Assembly (NCBI RefSeq): GCF_025938155.1
Contig: NZ_JAPCZG010000002.1
Span: 372,001-436,000 of the forward strand
Source of the DNA: Novosphingobium sp. KCTC 2891
Lineage (GTDB): Bacteria; Pseudomonadota; Alphaproteobacteria; Sphingomonadales; Sphingomonadaceae
Reading direction: 5' to 3'
Length of the DNA: 64,000 nucleotides
The notes under the pieces are model-generated. The model was not told the origin of the DNA, ran no database searches, and saw nothing but the letters and a program-made list of their open reading frames with translations. Numbering within the stretch: position 1 is the stretch's first letter; each line of letters begins with the position of its first letter. The translations under genes were made by a program, and so were the position numbers. Shown piece by piece: positions 1 to 7,813 of this stretch.

Positions 1-796
1 CGATGGTTTCGTCGACGCCGACCGCGTTGACTCCGGTTTCACGGGCATAGGCGGCGAGCTTTTCGCCTGCACCCTTGGGGAAGCCGATCACTGGCACATG
101 CGGATAGCGCCGCTGCATTTCGGCCGCGATCTTCGCGTTGGGAGCGATGACCCAGCGCTCGAATTCGGTCGGAGCAAGGCTCCCAGCCCAGGAATCGAAC
201 AGCTGCAGGCCTTCCGCGCCGGCTTCGACTTGGCCCGAGAGATACTCGATGGTGACCGTGGTGATCGCGTCGATGATCGCCTGGAACGCACCCGGATCGC
301 GATAGGCGAGCGCGCGCGTGTCGTGGTGATCGCGGCTGCCCTCGCCCGCGACCATGTAGGTGGCGACCGTCCACGGACTGCCCGCAAAGCCCAGCAGCGT
401 CGTCTCAGGCGAAAGCTGGGCCTTCACGCGGGCCACCGTGGCGTAGATCGGCGCGAGGCGCTCAGGGACGGCCGTGAGGCTCTCCAGCGTGGCATCGAGG
501 AGGCGAGGCGAGAGGTGCGGACCTTCGCCGGCGAGGAACTGGAGATCCTGTCCCATCGCGTAAGGCACGATCAGAATGTCGGAAAACAGGATCGCGCCGT
601 CGAATCCGAAGCGGCGGAGCGGCTGGACGGTGATCTCTGCCGCGGCCTCTGAATCGTAGACGAGCGCGAGGAATCCGCCCTTTTCCGCTCGCAATGCGCG
701 ATATTCCGGAAGGTAGCGGCCAGCCTGGCGCATGAGCCAGATCGGACGGCGCGCAAGATTGGCGCCCCGGAGCGTTTCGAGCAGCGGACCAGGCAT
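1..796 (-). CDS. hemE: Uroporphyrinogen decarboxylase (3' end outside window)
   Basis: Cytosolic heme-pathway enzyme that removes the four acetate carboxyls of uroporphyrinogen III to give coproporphyrinogen III. The frame opens at an ATG (complement of 794-796) and stays open past the left edge, so about 265 N-terminal residues are present of a family usually near 340-350. The family signature PIWLMRQAGRYLPEY sits at residues 18-32 and an FSDIL segment lies near residue 70. It diverges from ppsR; the gap between them is the putative replication origin, an arrangement known from Caulobacter, where hemE borders the origin. Identification is secure; only the C-terminus is unseen. Confidence 0.95.
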   Translation of the reverse strand, partial: MPGPLLETLRGANLARRPIWLMRQAGRYLPEYRALRAEKGGFLALVYDSEAAAEITVQPLRRFGFDGAILFSDILIVPYAMGQDLQFLAGEGPHLSPRLLDATLESLTAVPERLAPIYATVARVKAQLSPETTLLGFAGSPWTVATYMVAGEGSRDHHDTRALAYRDPGAFQAIIDAITTVTIEYLSGQVEAGAEGLQLFDSWAGSLAPTEFERWVIAPNAKIAAEMQRRYPHVPVIGFPKGAGEKLAAYARETGVNAVGVDETI

Positions 797-1131
797 CGTT
801 CGGATCCAATCCTAATCAAATAGATTCTTTTGAATCAGGTTGTGGGAGTCTGTTGACCCTGTGGATATCGGGGATGGCGCGCCTCTGCCCGATTTGTGCC
901 CGATGCTCCACAAAAAGTTGGCCGTGCGACTCTGCGCGGACTCGTCGGCAAGGGAAACTTGTCCCTGCTGTCCACAGGCTGTGGGTAAAGCCGGCGACCT
1001 GTCCACAAGTGACGGGGCGGAAGCGGGGATAGTGGGGGCGGAATCAGGCCCCGAACTTGTCCCCCGATTGTTCCCGTGGTTTATCCTCGCTCTATCCACA
1101 GCCTCATCCCGGGGCACGCGAGCGGAGGCCC
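797..1131. other. oriC: Putative chromosomal replication origin (oriC) between hemE and ppsR
   Basis: A 335-base gene-free gap. It holds several 9-mers close to the DnaA box TTATCCACA: 860-868 (reverse, ATATCCACA), 968-976 (CTGTCCACA), 980-988 (reverse, TTACCCACA), 999-1007 (CTGTCCACA) and 1092-1100 (CTATCCACA), with a weaker one at 904-912. An AT-rich stretch at 808-843, next to hemE, could be an unwinding element and contains two GANTC (CcrM-type) sites at 823-827 and 832-836; a third is at 1041-1045. Established knowledge: the Caulobacter origin lies beside hemE. Inference: this is the origin. No box is a perfect match, and promoters for both flanking genes must also lie here. Confidence 0.6.
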
Positions 1132-1977
1132 ATGCAGCGGCTGCACCTGCATCTTCTATCGGATTCCACGGGCGAAACGCTGGAAATGATCGCGAAGGCG
1201 GCGCTGGCGCAGTTCGACGATGCCGACGTCGTGCGGCACTTCTGGCCGATGGTGCGATCGATGCAGCATCTCGACCGGATCATGGGCGAAATCGCCAACA
1301 ATCCGGGACTGGTGCTCTATACGCTGGTCAATACGGAGACGCGCGACCGGCTGGAACAGCGTTGCGCCGCGCTGGGCCTGCCCAGCGTTGCGGCGCTCGA
1401 CGCGGTGACCGATGCGCTGGAGCAGCAACTGGGGCAGGAGGCCAAGGGCCGGCCCGGGCGGCAGCACATCATGGACGAAGCCTATTTCGCGCGCGTCGAT
1501 GCGATCCAGTTCACCATCGCCCATGACGACGGCATCGGCTGGGAAAACTGGGAGGAAGCCGACATCGTCCTGGCGGGCGTTTCGCGCAGTTCCAAGACGC
1601 CGACCGCGATCTATCTCGCCAACAGGGGCTACAAGGTGGCGAACATCCCGGTCGTGGTGGAAAGCCCGCCGCCGCCGATGCTGTTCGGACTGCGCCGGCC
1701 GCTGGTGGTGGGGCTGACCACCAGCCCCGAACGGCTGGTGCAGGTGCGGCGCAACCGGCTGCTGTCCTTGAACCAGGTGGCCGAGACCGCCTATGTCGAC
1801 AGCGAGCACGTGACGCGCGAGGTGCAATTCGCGCGGCGCATGTTCGCGGACAACGGTTGGCCGGTGATCGACGTTTCGCGGCGTTCGATCGAGGAAACGG
1901 CGGCCGCGGTCATCAATCTCTATAACGAACGCCGGGCCTCCGGCGGCGACACCACGGTGGGAGCGAAGCCGATATGA
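1132..1977 (+). CDS. ppsR: Pyruvate, water dikinase / PPDK regulatory protein (DUF299 kinase-pyrophosphorylase)
   Basis: Bifunctional regulator: an ADP-dependent Ser/Thr kinase that inactivates PEP synthase or pyruvate phosphate dikinase, and a Pi-dependent pyrophosphorylase that reactivates it. The 281-residue protein is of normal family length, opens with [12 protein letters not shown] and has the nucleotide-binding loop GVSRSSKT at residues 149-156, followed by a [18 protein letters not shown] stretch typical of DUF299. The ATG at 1132 is preferred over an in-frame upstream codon at 1057 because AGCGGAGG lies just before it and the family N-terminus starts there. It overlaps maf by four bases (ATGA), so the series is probably co-transcribed. 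The target dikinase is not in the window. Confidence 0.92.
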   Translation: MQRLHLHLLSDSTGETLEMIAKAALAQFDDADVVRHFWPMVRSMQHLDRIMGEIANNPGLVLYTLVNTETRDRLEQRCAALGLPSVAALDAVTDALEQQLGQEAKGRPGRQHIMDEAYFARVDAIQFTIAHDDGIGWENWEEADIVLAGVSRSSKTPTAIYLANRGYKVANIPVVVESPPPPMLFGLRRPLVVGLTTSPERLVQVRRNRLLSLNQVAETAYVDSEHVTREVQFARRMFADNGWPVIDVSRRSIEETAAAVINLYNERRASGGDTTVGAKPI

Positions 1978-2561
1978 CGATCATCCTTGCCTCGCAGAGC
2001 GCATCGCGCAAGGCGATGCTCGAAGCGGCCGGGGTGCCGTTCGAGGCCCAGAGCGCCGACGTGGACGAGGCCGAGATCAAGCGCGAGCTGATCGGCGTCC
2101 CCGCGTGCGAGATCGCCAAGATCCTGGCCGAGGCCAAGGCGCTGGCGGTGTCCGTCGCGGCACCGGGGCGGCTGGTGCTGGGCGGGGATTCGCTGGTCGA
2201 AGTGGGCGGGCGGCTGTTCGACAAGCCCAAGAGCCGCGAGCAGGCGATCGAGCATCTCGAATTCTTCTCGGGCCAGGAGATGCACCTTCATTCCGCCGCG
2301 GTGCTGATCCGCGACGGGGTGACGGCATGGCGTCATTGCGAGGTCGCGAATCTGCGGGTTCGCCGGCTTTCCCGCAGCTTTATCGACAGCTATATCGACA
2401 GGGAGTGGCCGCAGGTTTCCGGTTGCGTGGGCGTGTTCCGGATCGAGGCGCTGGGCGTGCAGCTGTTCGAGACGATCGAGGGCAGCCACTTCACCGTGCT
2501 GGGGATGCCGCTGCTCGCGCTGCTGGGCGCGCTGCGCGCGCAAGGCGAGCTGGAGGCATGA
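1974..2561 (+). CDS. maf: Maf-family nucleoside triphosphate pyrophosphatase
   Basis: Maf/Ham1-fold enzyme that hydrolyses non-canonical or modified NTPs to NMP and pyrophosphate (house-cleaning), cytosolic. The 195-residue product has the N-terminal S-x-S-x-x-R-x-x-ML motif at residues 7-15, a GGDSLV segment near residue 68 carrying the catalytic acidic residue, and a DKPKS stretch, in the expected order. Substrate specificity (dTTP/UTP type or 7-methyl-GTP type) cannot be decided by eye. The start overlaps the ppsR stop and the stop overlaps the aroE start, both ATGA, indicating translational coupling. Confidence 0.9.
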   Translation: MTIILASQSASRKAMLEAAGVPFEAQSADVDEAEIKRELIGVPACEIAKILAEAKALAVSVAAPGRLVLGGDSLVEVGGRLFDKPKSREQAIEHLEFFSGQEMHLHSAAVLIRDGVTAWRHCEVANLRVRRLSRSFIDSYIDREWPQVSGCVGVFRIEALGVQLFETIEGSHFTVLGMPLLALLGALRAQGELEA

Positions 2562-3415
2562 GCCGCGCCTATGCCGAAGTGATCGGCGATCCCATCGTCC
2601 AGTCGAAATCCCCCGCGATCCATGGCTTCTGGCTGGGCAAGCTGGGGATCGATGCTGATTACCGCGCGACGCACGTGACGGCGGAGGGCCTGGCCGATTT
2701 CATTGCGGCGCGGCGCACCGATCCCGACTGGCGCGGCTGCAACGTGACCATGCCGCACAAGCAGGCGGTGATCCCGCTGATCGACCGGCTCGATCCGGTG
2801 GCGGCGCGGATCGGGGCGGTGAACACCATCGTGCCCGAGCAGGGCGAACTGGTCGGCTACAACACCGATGCGCCCGGCTTTCTCGAACCCTTGCAGCCGT
2901 TGCTGGGGGACAAGCACTATTTCCGCATGGCGCGCATTCTGGGCACCGGCGGCGCGGCGCGCGCGATCATCGCGGCGCTGGCGGGCGAAGGCATGGTGAT
3001 CGTGCTGGCGGGGCGCAATCCCGACAAGGCGCGCGCGCTGCTGGACGAGCTGGATCCGAAGGGCGAGCATCACGTCGCCCCCCTCGCTCACTTTGCCGAT
3101 GCGACGGACTTCGTCTTCGACGACCGCGAAGGCTGTCTCGATCTGGTGGTCAATGCCTCGGCGCTGGGAATGACCGGGCAGCCCCCCCTCCCCTTCGACA
3201 TCAGCCATGCCCCGCCCGGCTCGGTGTTCTACGACATCGTGACCAGCCCGCTCGACACCGATTTCCTGAAAGCGGCGCGCGCGGCGGGCTTTCGCACCGT
3301 GGACGGGCTTTCGATGCTGATCGGCCAGGCCGATCATGCGTTCCGCCGGTTCTTCGGGGCCAACCCGCCGCGTGGCGAGACCGACGCGGAATTGAGAAAG
3401 GTGCTGGGCGCATGA
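2558..3415 (+). CDS. aroE: Shikimate dehydrogenase (NADP+)
   Basis: Reduces 3-dehydroshikimate to shikimate in aromatic amino acid synthesis. The 285-residue protein shows the shikimate-binding SKSP near residues 16-19, catalytic Lys68 in NVTMPHK, catalytic Asp104 in NTDAPGF, and a Rossmann loop GTGGAARAI in the second half. It begins within the maf stop codon (ATGA) after GGAGG and its own stop overlaps the coaE start. Length and motifs favour true AroE over the quinate-type or YdiB-type paralogues. Confidence 0.93.
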   Translation: MSRAYAEVIGDPIVQSKSPAIHGFWLGKLGIDADYRATHVTAEGLADFIAARRTDPDWRGCNVTMPHKQAVIPLIDRLDPVAARIGAVNTIVPEQGELVGYNTDAPGFLEPLQPLLGDKHYFRMARILGTGGAARAIIAALAGEGMVIVLAGRNPDKARALLDELDPKGEHHVAPLAHFADATDFVFDDREGCLDLVVNASALGMTGQPPLPFDISHAPPGSVFYDIVTSPLDTDFLKAARAAGFRTVDGLSMLIGQADHAFRRFFGANPPRGETDAELRKVLGA

Positions 3416-4017
3416 GCAGGCCGTTCATCCTTGGGCTGACCGGATCGATCGGCATGGGCAAGTCGGCGGTGGCACTGATGCTGCGCGAGCTGGGCGTGCC
3501 GGTGTTCGATGCCGATGCGGCGGTGCACAGCCTGCAAGGGCCGGGCGGCGCGCTGATCCCCGCGATCGAGGCGGCCTTTCCCGGCACGACCGGTCCCGAA
3601 GGGGTGCGACGCGCGGAGCTGGGCGCGCAGGTGTTCGGCCATCCCGAAGCGCTGAAGCGACTGGAGGCGATCGTCCATCCGGCGGTGGGCGCGATGCGCG
3701 AGGCGTTCATGATCGAGCATGGCGGCGAGCCGCTGGTGGTGTTCGACATCCCGCTGCTGTTCGAAAAGGGCCATGGGCAGGGGCTGGACGCGGTGGCGGT
3801 GGTGTCCGCCCCGGCCGAAATGCAGCGCGCGCGCGTGCTGGCGCGGCCGGGCATGACGCCGGAAAAGTTCGCCCAGATCCTGGCGCTGCAAGTGCCCGAT
3901 GCGGAAAAGCGCGCGCGCGCCGACCACGTGATCGACACCGGCGTGAGCCTGGACGAGACGCGCGCAGAGGTTAACCAACTTGTGCGTTCGATCCGGGAAA
4001 AAAACCCGCGCAACTGA
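3412..4017 (+). CDS. coaE: Dephospho-CoA kinase
   Basis: Catalyses the last step of coenzyme A synthesis, ATP-dependent 3'-phosphorylation of dephospho-CoA. The 201-residue protein has the P-loop GSIGMGKS at residues 11-18, a DADAAVH segment typical of the CoA-binding region, and a PLLFEKG stretch before the lid. ATGA overlap with aroE. Its position just before dnaQ is conserved widely in alphaproteobacteria. Confidence 0.94.
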   Translation: MSRPFILGLTGSIGMGKSAVALMLRELGVPVFDADAAVHSLQGPGGALIPAIEAAFPGTTGPEGVRRAELGAQVFGHPEALKRLEAIVHPAVGAMREAFMIEHGGEPLVVFDIPLLFEKGHGQGLDAVAVVSAPAEMQRARVLARPGMTPEKFAQILALQVPDAEKRARADHVIDTGVSLDETRAEVNQLVRSIREKNPRN

Positions 4018-4065
4018 CGGAGAGTCCCCTTGCCAGCCCTTTCCGGCGGGTCCAGATTGCCGGGA

Positions 4066-4752
4066 ATGCGTGAGATCGTTTTCGATACAGAGACGACCGG
4101 CCTCGACCCCCAGGGAGGCGACCGGCTCGTGGAAATTGGCTGCGTCGAGATGCTCAACCGGGTGCCTACAGGCGCGGTGTTTCACGCCTATTTCAACCCT
4201 GAGCGCGATATGCCCGCCGAAGCCGAGGCGGTGCATGGGCTGTCGGCCTCGTTCCTGTCGGACAAGCCGAAGTTCGCCGAGCGGGCCGCGGCGCTGATCG
4301 AATTCCTGGGCGATGCGCCGCTGGTGGCGCACAATGCCGGGTTCGACTTCGGCTTCCTCAACACCGAGCTGGCAAAGATCGGGATGGAAGCCGTCAGCCG
4401 CGACCGCATGGTCGATACGGTGGCGATCGCGCGGCGCAAGCATCCGGGCGCCAAGCTCAGCCTCGACGCGCTGTGCTCGCGCTATGGCATCGACCGCAGC
4501 CACCGCACCAAGCATGGCGCGCTGCTGGACGCGGAACTGCTCGCGCAGCTTTACGTAGAATTGATGGGAGGGCGGCAGATCGGCCTCGAACTCGCGGCCG
4601 ACGCGGTGGCAGTGACCGAGACCATGGTCGCTGCGACGGTATCCGTCTCCCGAACCTTCCGAGCGCCCCGGCCTCATGCCGCGAGCGAAGCGGAACTGGC
4701 GCGCCATGCGGAATTCATGGCGGGCTTCAGCGAGCCTTTGTGGTCGCGGTAA
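4066..4752 (+). CDS. dnaQ: DNA polymerase III epsilon subunit, 3'-5' proofreading exonuclease
   Basis: Proofreading subunit of the replicative polymerase. The DEDDh exonuclease motifs are in order: Exo I DTETTG (Asp7, Glu9), Exo II in HNAGFDFGFLN, and Exo III with His and Asp in HRTKHGALLDAELLA. The product is 228 residues from the ATG at 4066, where homologues usually begin (MREIVFDTETTG). A TTG at 4030 in the same frame has a good ribosome site (GGAGAG at 4020-4025) and would add 12 residues, so the start is open. It closes the ppsR-dnaQ series next to the putative origin. Confidence 0.93.
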   Translation: MREIVFDTETTGLDPQGGDRLVEIGCVEMLNRVPTGAVFHAYFNPERDMPAEAEAVHGLSASFLSDKPKFAERAAALIEFLGDAPLVAHNAGFDFGFLNTELAKIGMEAVSRDRMVDTVAIARRKHPGAKLSLDALCSRYGIDRSHRTKHGALLDAELLAQLYVELMGGRQIGLELAADAVAVTETMVAATVSVSRTFRAPRPHAASEAELARHAEFMAGFSEPLWSR

Positions 4753-4790
4753 CGCGGTCCACCGAGGCTCCAGTCGAGGAGAGAAGACGT

Positions 4791-5360
4791 ATGGACATTC
4801 GCGTTTCGGGCCATCAGGTCGACACCGGCGCCGCTTTTGAAAGTCACGCCGAGGAGCGCCTTTCGACGATTGTCGACAAGTACTTCTCTCGCGCGCTGTC
4901 CTCGCACGTTACCTTGGGCAAGGCGCCGCACGGTGGTTTCCGATGCGATATCGTCACCCATGTGACGCAGGGCCTGATCCTGAAGGGAAGCGGCGTGGCG
5001 CAGGACGCGCACATCGCTCTGGATCAGTCGGCGGAGAAGATCGACAAGCAGCTGCGCCGCTACAAGCGCCGGATCAAGGCGCGCCAGGACGAGGCCGAGC
5101 ACGCCCGGCGCGAGGAGGACGCGGCCTATACCGTGTTCGTCGTCGAGGAAGTGGAAAACGAGGAGCCGGCGGATGCACCGCTGGTGATCGCCGAAACGCG
5201 GGTCGACGTGCCCGAGGCGACCGTTTCCGACGCGGTGATGATGCTCGACCTGCGCAACACCAACGCCTTGCTGTTCAAGAACGCGGGCACCGGCACCCAC
5301 AACATGGTCTATCGCCGCGGCGATGGCTCGATCGGCTGGGTGGAACCCGGCAAGGCGTGA
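4791..5360 (+). CDS. hpf: Ribosome hibernation promoting factor, long form
   Basis: Binds the 30S subunit and dimerises 70S ribosomes into inactive 100S particles in stationary phase. The 189-residue protein has an N-terminal S30AE/RaiA domain (about residues 1-105, ending in a basic KQLRRYKRRIKAR helix), an acidic linker, and a C-terminal dimerisation domain (about 130-185) with the pattern SDAVMMLDLRN and VYRRGDGSIGWVEP, which defines the long form. A strong purine-rich site GAGGAGAGAAG precedes the ATG. The hpf-ptsN neighbourhood is common in proteobacteria. Confidence 0.93.
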   Translation: MDIRVSGHQVDTGAAFESHAEERLSTIVDKYFSRALSSHVTLGKAPHGGFRCDIVTHVTQGLILKGSGVAQDAHIALDQSAEKIDKQLRRYKRRIKARQDEAEHARREEDAAYTVFVVEEVENEEPADAPLVIAETRVDVPEATVSDAVMMLDLRNTNALLFKNAGTGTHNMVYRRGDGSIGWVEPGKA

Positions 5361-5504
5361 CGCGAAACTGAAAACAAGTCCTTGTCGCGCCCCCGAAAAC
5401 GAATCGCGGGGGCGCGATTAGGTGCTTGCACAGCGTGAAATTCAGGCGCATTGCGCCCGCAACTTGACCGTGCCCCCCGTGCACGTTGCGGTATTTTCGT
5501 TTTC

Positions 5505-5966
5505 ATGACGGCTCTTTTCTCGATCGATCCTCTGGCGGTGCGTGTGGTTCGCGCCGAAACCAAGCCGCAGATTCTCGGCGCTCTCGCCGAGTGTTTCGCG
5601 GCGGTCTACTCGCTTGACCCGGCGCATGTGCTGGAACGCATCGAGGAGCGCGAAAAGCTGGGCAGCACCGGCTTCGGCCGCGGCGTTGCCATTCCCCACG
5701 CCCGCATGGACGGTCTGACCCGCCCGGTGGCGGCGTTCTTCCGCCTCGAACAGCCGGTGGCCTTCGATTCCGCGGACGATATGCCCGTCGACCTCGTGTT
5801 CGGGCTGCTTTCGCCGGAACAGGCCGGGGCGACCCATCTCCAGGCACTGGCCGCGATTTCGCGCCTGATGCGCGACGAGCGGATGCACGACCGCCTCGTT
5901 TCTGCGCCCGATGCGGACGCGCTCTACGCGCTGCTGGTCAATGTCATCGACCGTGACGCAGCCTGA
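5505..5966 (+). CDS. ptsN: PTS IIA-like nitrogen regulatory protein (EIIA-Ntr)
   Basis: Terminal phosphate acceptor of the nitrogen phosphotransferase system, a regulatory rather than sugar-transporting cascade. The 153-residue protein carries the phospho-acceptor His65 in GVAIPHARM and the surrounding GSTGFGRG typical of EIIA-Ntr. The ATG at 5505 is chosen because the family N-terminus begins here; an in-frame codon further upstream would add an unrelated arginine-rich tail. The first component, PtsP, is encoded at 34.7 kb; the HPr-like NPr is not in the window. Confidence 0.92.
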   Translation: MTALFSIDPLAVRVVRAETKPQILGALAECFAAVYSLDPAHVLERIEEREKLGSTGFGRGVAIPHARMDGLTRPVAAFFRLEQPVAFDSADDMPVDLVFGLLSPEQAGATHLQALAAISRLMRDERMHDRLVSAPDADALYALLVNVIDRDAA

Positions 5967-6450
5967 CCAGCCCGGGCAGGGCGGCGACGGCGCGCAGTAC
6001 CACTGGCGCGCATTGGAAGGGCTTTACGCTTCCGCGCCGGTCAACCAGCTGTTCGAAAGCCGGCTGGACGTCGTTTCCGAAGGGCACGCGCGGATCATCT
6101 TCGAGGTAACGCCCTCGGTGTTCCACGCCGCCGGCGCGGCGCACGGCACGATCTATTTCAAGATGCTCGACGACGCGGCGTTCTATGCCGCGAACACGCT
6201 GGTCACCGACCGCTTCCTGCTGACCACCTCGTTCAACCTGCATTTTACGCGGCCGATCCACGGCGGAACGGTGATCGCGGAAGGACGGTGGGTGTCCGGA
6301 CGGCGGCGCGTGCTGGTCGCCGAATCGCGCCTGCTCGATGCCGAGGGCGAGGAAGTGGGCCGCGGCACCGGGACGTTCCAGCGCTCGCGCATCGCGCTTT
6401 CCGGGCTGGAAGGCTACAATTCCGGCTATTGCGCCGCGCTGTCCGGATAG
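5941..6450 (+). CDS. PaaI-type hotdog-fold thioesterase
   Basis: A 169-residue PaaI-like acyl-CoA thioesterase candidate. It has the hotdog pattern: a helix with HGTIYFKMLDDAAFYAAN (about residues 65-85), where His and Asp fit the catalytic region, then strands ending in a GRWVSGRRR turn. It overlaps the ptsN end by 26 bases from the ATG at 5941; a GTG at 5953 is an alternative start. The substrate cannot be told from sequence. It is followed after 7 bases by a DUF1491 gene. Confidence 0.8.
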   Translation: MSSTVTQPDQPGQGGDGAQYHWRALEGLYASAPVNQLFESRLDVVSEGHARIIFEVTPSVFHAAGAAHGTIYFKMLDDAAFYAANTLVTDRFLLTTSFNLHFTRPIHGGTVIAEGRWVSGRRRVLVAESRLLDAEGEEVGRGTGTFQRSRIALSGLEGYNSGYCAALSG

Positions 6451-6457
6451 ACCGGGC

Positions 6458-6793
6458 GTGGACGAGCAGCGCCTTCCCGCAGCCGTTGAAGCCTCGGCGC
6501 TGATTCGCCGCGCGCAGGCGGGTGGCGGCTTTGCCATGGTGCTGAAGAAAGGCGATCCGGACGGCGGTACCATCCTGATCGTTCTGTTGGATAATCAAGG
6601 ACTTGGGCGTCTCTACGAACGGATGCCGCAGCTCGACGGCAGCCGCAAATGGTCCTGCTCCAAAGAACAAGATATTGAAAATAAATCCGATTTTGAGGAC
6701 TATCTCGCGCGCCGGGGCAAGCAGGATCCCGATCTGTGGATCATTGAACTGACTGTCGCGGAGGGCGAACGATTCATCCTGAACGGAAGCTGA
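6458..6793 (+). CDS. DUF1491 family protein
   Basis: A small 111-residue cytosolic protein of unknown function restricted mainly to alphaproteobacteria. It begins with a GTG at 6458 (VDEQRLPAAVEASALIRRA) and shows the family pattern of a GGFAMVLKKGDPDGG turn, LLDNQG, and the C-terminal DLWIIEL ... ERFI. The GTG start is chosen because it gives the usual domain length and lies 7 bases after the preceding stop. No catalytic residues are evident. Confidence 0.78.
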   Translation: MDEQRLPAAVEASALIRRAQAGGGFAMVLKKGDPDGGTILIVLLDNQGLGRLYERMPQLDGSRKWSCSKEQDIENKSDFEDYLARRGKQDPDLWIIELTVAEGERFILNGS

Positions 6794-7016
6794 CAGTGCT
6801 TTGCGCAGGTTGACTCTGCTGCGTTGCAAAATAAAGGCAGTCCACCGCAGTCGCGCAGGCGGCGACGGCCTTGCACCAAGCAGGCCGCGCTAGCACGCAG
6901 ACGGGGGGCAGACGACATGGCCCTTCGATACGACAAGGATCCACGCGACACCCGTTGCGCGGACACCGACCGTGTCGCGCCATGTTCCGACGTCCACCGC
7001 CCAGTTATGACGATGG

Positions 7017-7709
7017 ATGAGTAAGAAGCTTCGGATCGCCAGTGCCATCAGCATTGCCGCGACTTTTATCACAACCCTGCTCAGCACCGGCGGTTCCGGT
7101 GCAGCCGCGCAGGATCTGTCCCCCCGCTTCGGGGCTGACGTACAGATCCCGGCCAGCGAAGCGCCCGGCGCTTCCGCCATCACCACCCATTCCGCGCAGG
7201 CCGTGATTCCGGCCGTGGAGCGCGCGATCCCCCAGCCTGAAGTGACCTCCGATGACGGCGATGCCGCGCTCAACAGCGCCGCGAATGCCCCGGTCGCCGC
7301 TTCGCTTGCTGCGCTGGTCGACGCGACGCCGGCACCCGCCGCGCTTTCCGACGAACTCAACTGCCTGGCCGGCGCGATCTATTTCGAGGCCAAGAGCGAA
7401 ACCATGGCGGGCCAGCTGGCCGTGGGCCGGGTGATCGTCGCCCGCGCCAACTCGGGCCGTTTCCCCGCTTCCTATTGCGGCGTGGTCTATCAGCCCTCGC
7501 AATTCTCGTTCGTGCGCGGCCACGCGATGCCCGCGGTCAACAAGGCCGGCCCGGGTTGGACCAAGGCCGTGAAGATCGCCATGATCGCCGATCGCGGCGC
7601 GTGGAAAAGCCCGGTCGAAGGCGCGATGTTCTTCCACGCCGCGCGCGTTTCGCCGAGCTGGGGCAAGACCCGCATGGCGCGCATCGACAATCACATCTTC
7701 TACCGCTGA
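7017..7709 (+). CDS. Cell wall hydrolase, SleB (Hydrolase_2) family, exported
   Basis: Probable peptidoglycan amidase or lytic enzyme. The 230-residue protein has an N-terminal signal-like segment (basic MSKKLR, hydrophobic core to about residue 30, AAAQD cleavage region), a low-complexity Ala/Pro linker, and a C-terminal Hydrolase_2 domain from about residue 115 with CLAGAIYFEAKSE (the catalytic Glu is in this stretch) and a PSQFSFV segment typical of SleB/CwlJ. In non-sporulating sphingomonads such proteins are presumed to act in cell-wall remodelling. Followed by a shared terminator. Confidence 0.85.
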   Translation: MSKKLRIASAISIAATFITTLLSTGGSGAAAQDLSPRFGADVQIPASEAPGASAITTHSAQAVIPAVERAIPQPEVTSDDGDAALNSAANAPVAASLAALVDATPAPAALSDELNCLAGAIYFEAKSETMAGQLAVGRVIVARANSGRFPASYCGVVYQPSQFSFVRGHAMPAVNKAGPGWTKAVKIAMIADRGAWKSPVEGAMFFHAARVSPSWGKTRMARIDNHIFYR

Positions 7710-7763
7710 GGAGGGGCCTCGGGCGCGGCGTGCCGCGTGCGGGGATGTCTCGGCAGGAACGGA

Positions 7764-7797
7764 AAAGGCCGCGCCGGCAATGCCGGGCGCGGCCTTT
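7764..7797. terminator. Bidirectional intrinsic terminator between sleB-like and clc genes
   Basis: Inverted repeat with arms AAAGGCCGCGCC (7764-7775) and GGCGCGGCCTTT (7786-7797), inner GGCA/TGCC pairing, and T-runs on both strands. It lies between two convergent genes and would serve both. Confidence 0.75.
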
Positions 7798-7813
7798 CTG
7801 ATTCCGCGGCGGA

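Noticed and set aside
1057-1131. Upstream extension of ppsR to 1057
   Set aside because: The extra 25 residues are not family-like and would overlap a DnaA-box-like site; a ribosome site lies before 1132.
5361-5504. Possible sigma-54 or housekeeping promoter before ptsN
   Set aside because: TTGACC at 5464-5469 has no acceptable -10 element at 16-18 bases, and no TGGCAC-N5-TTGC pattern is present.
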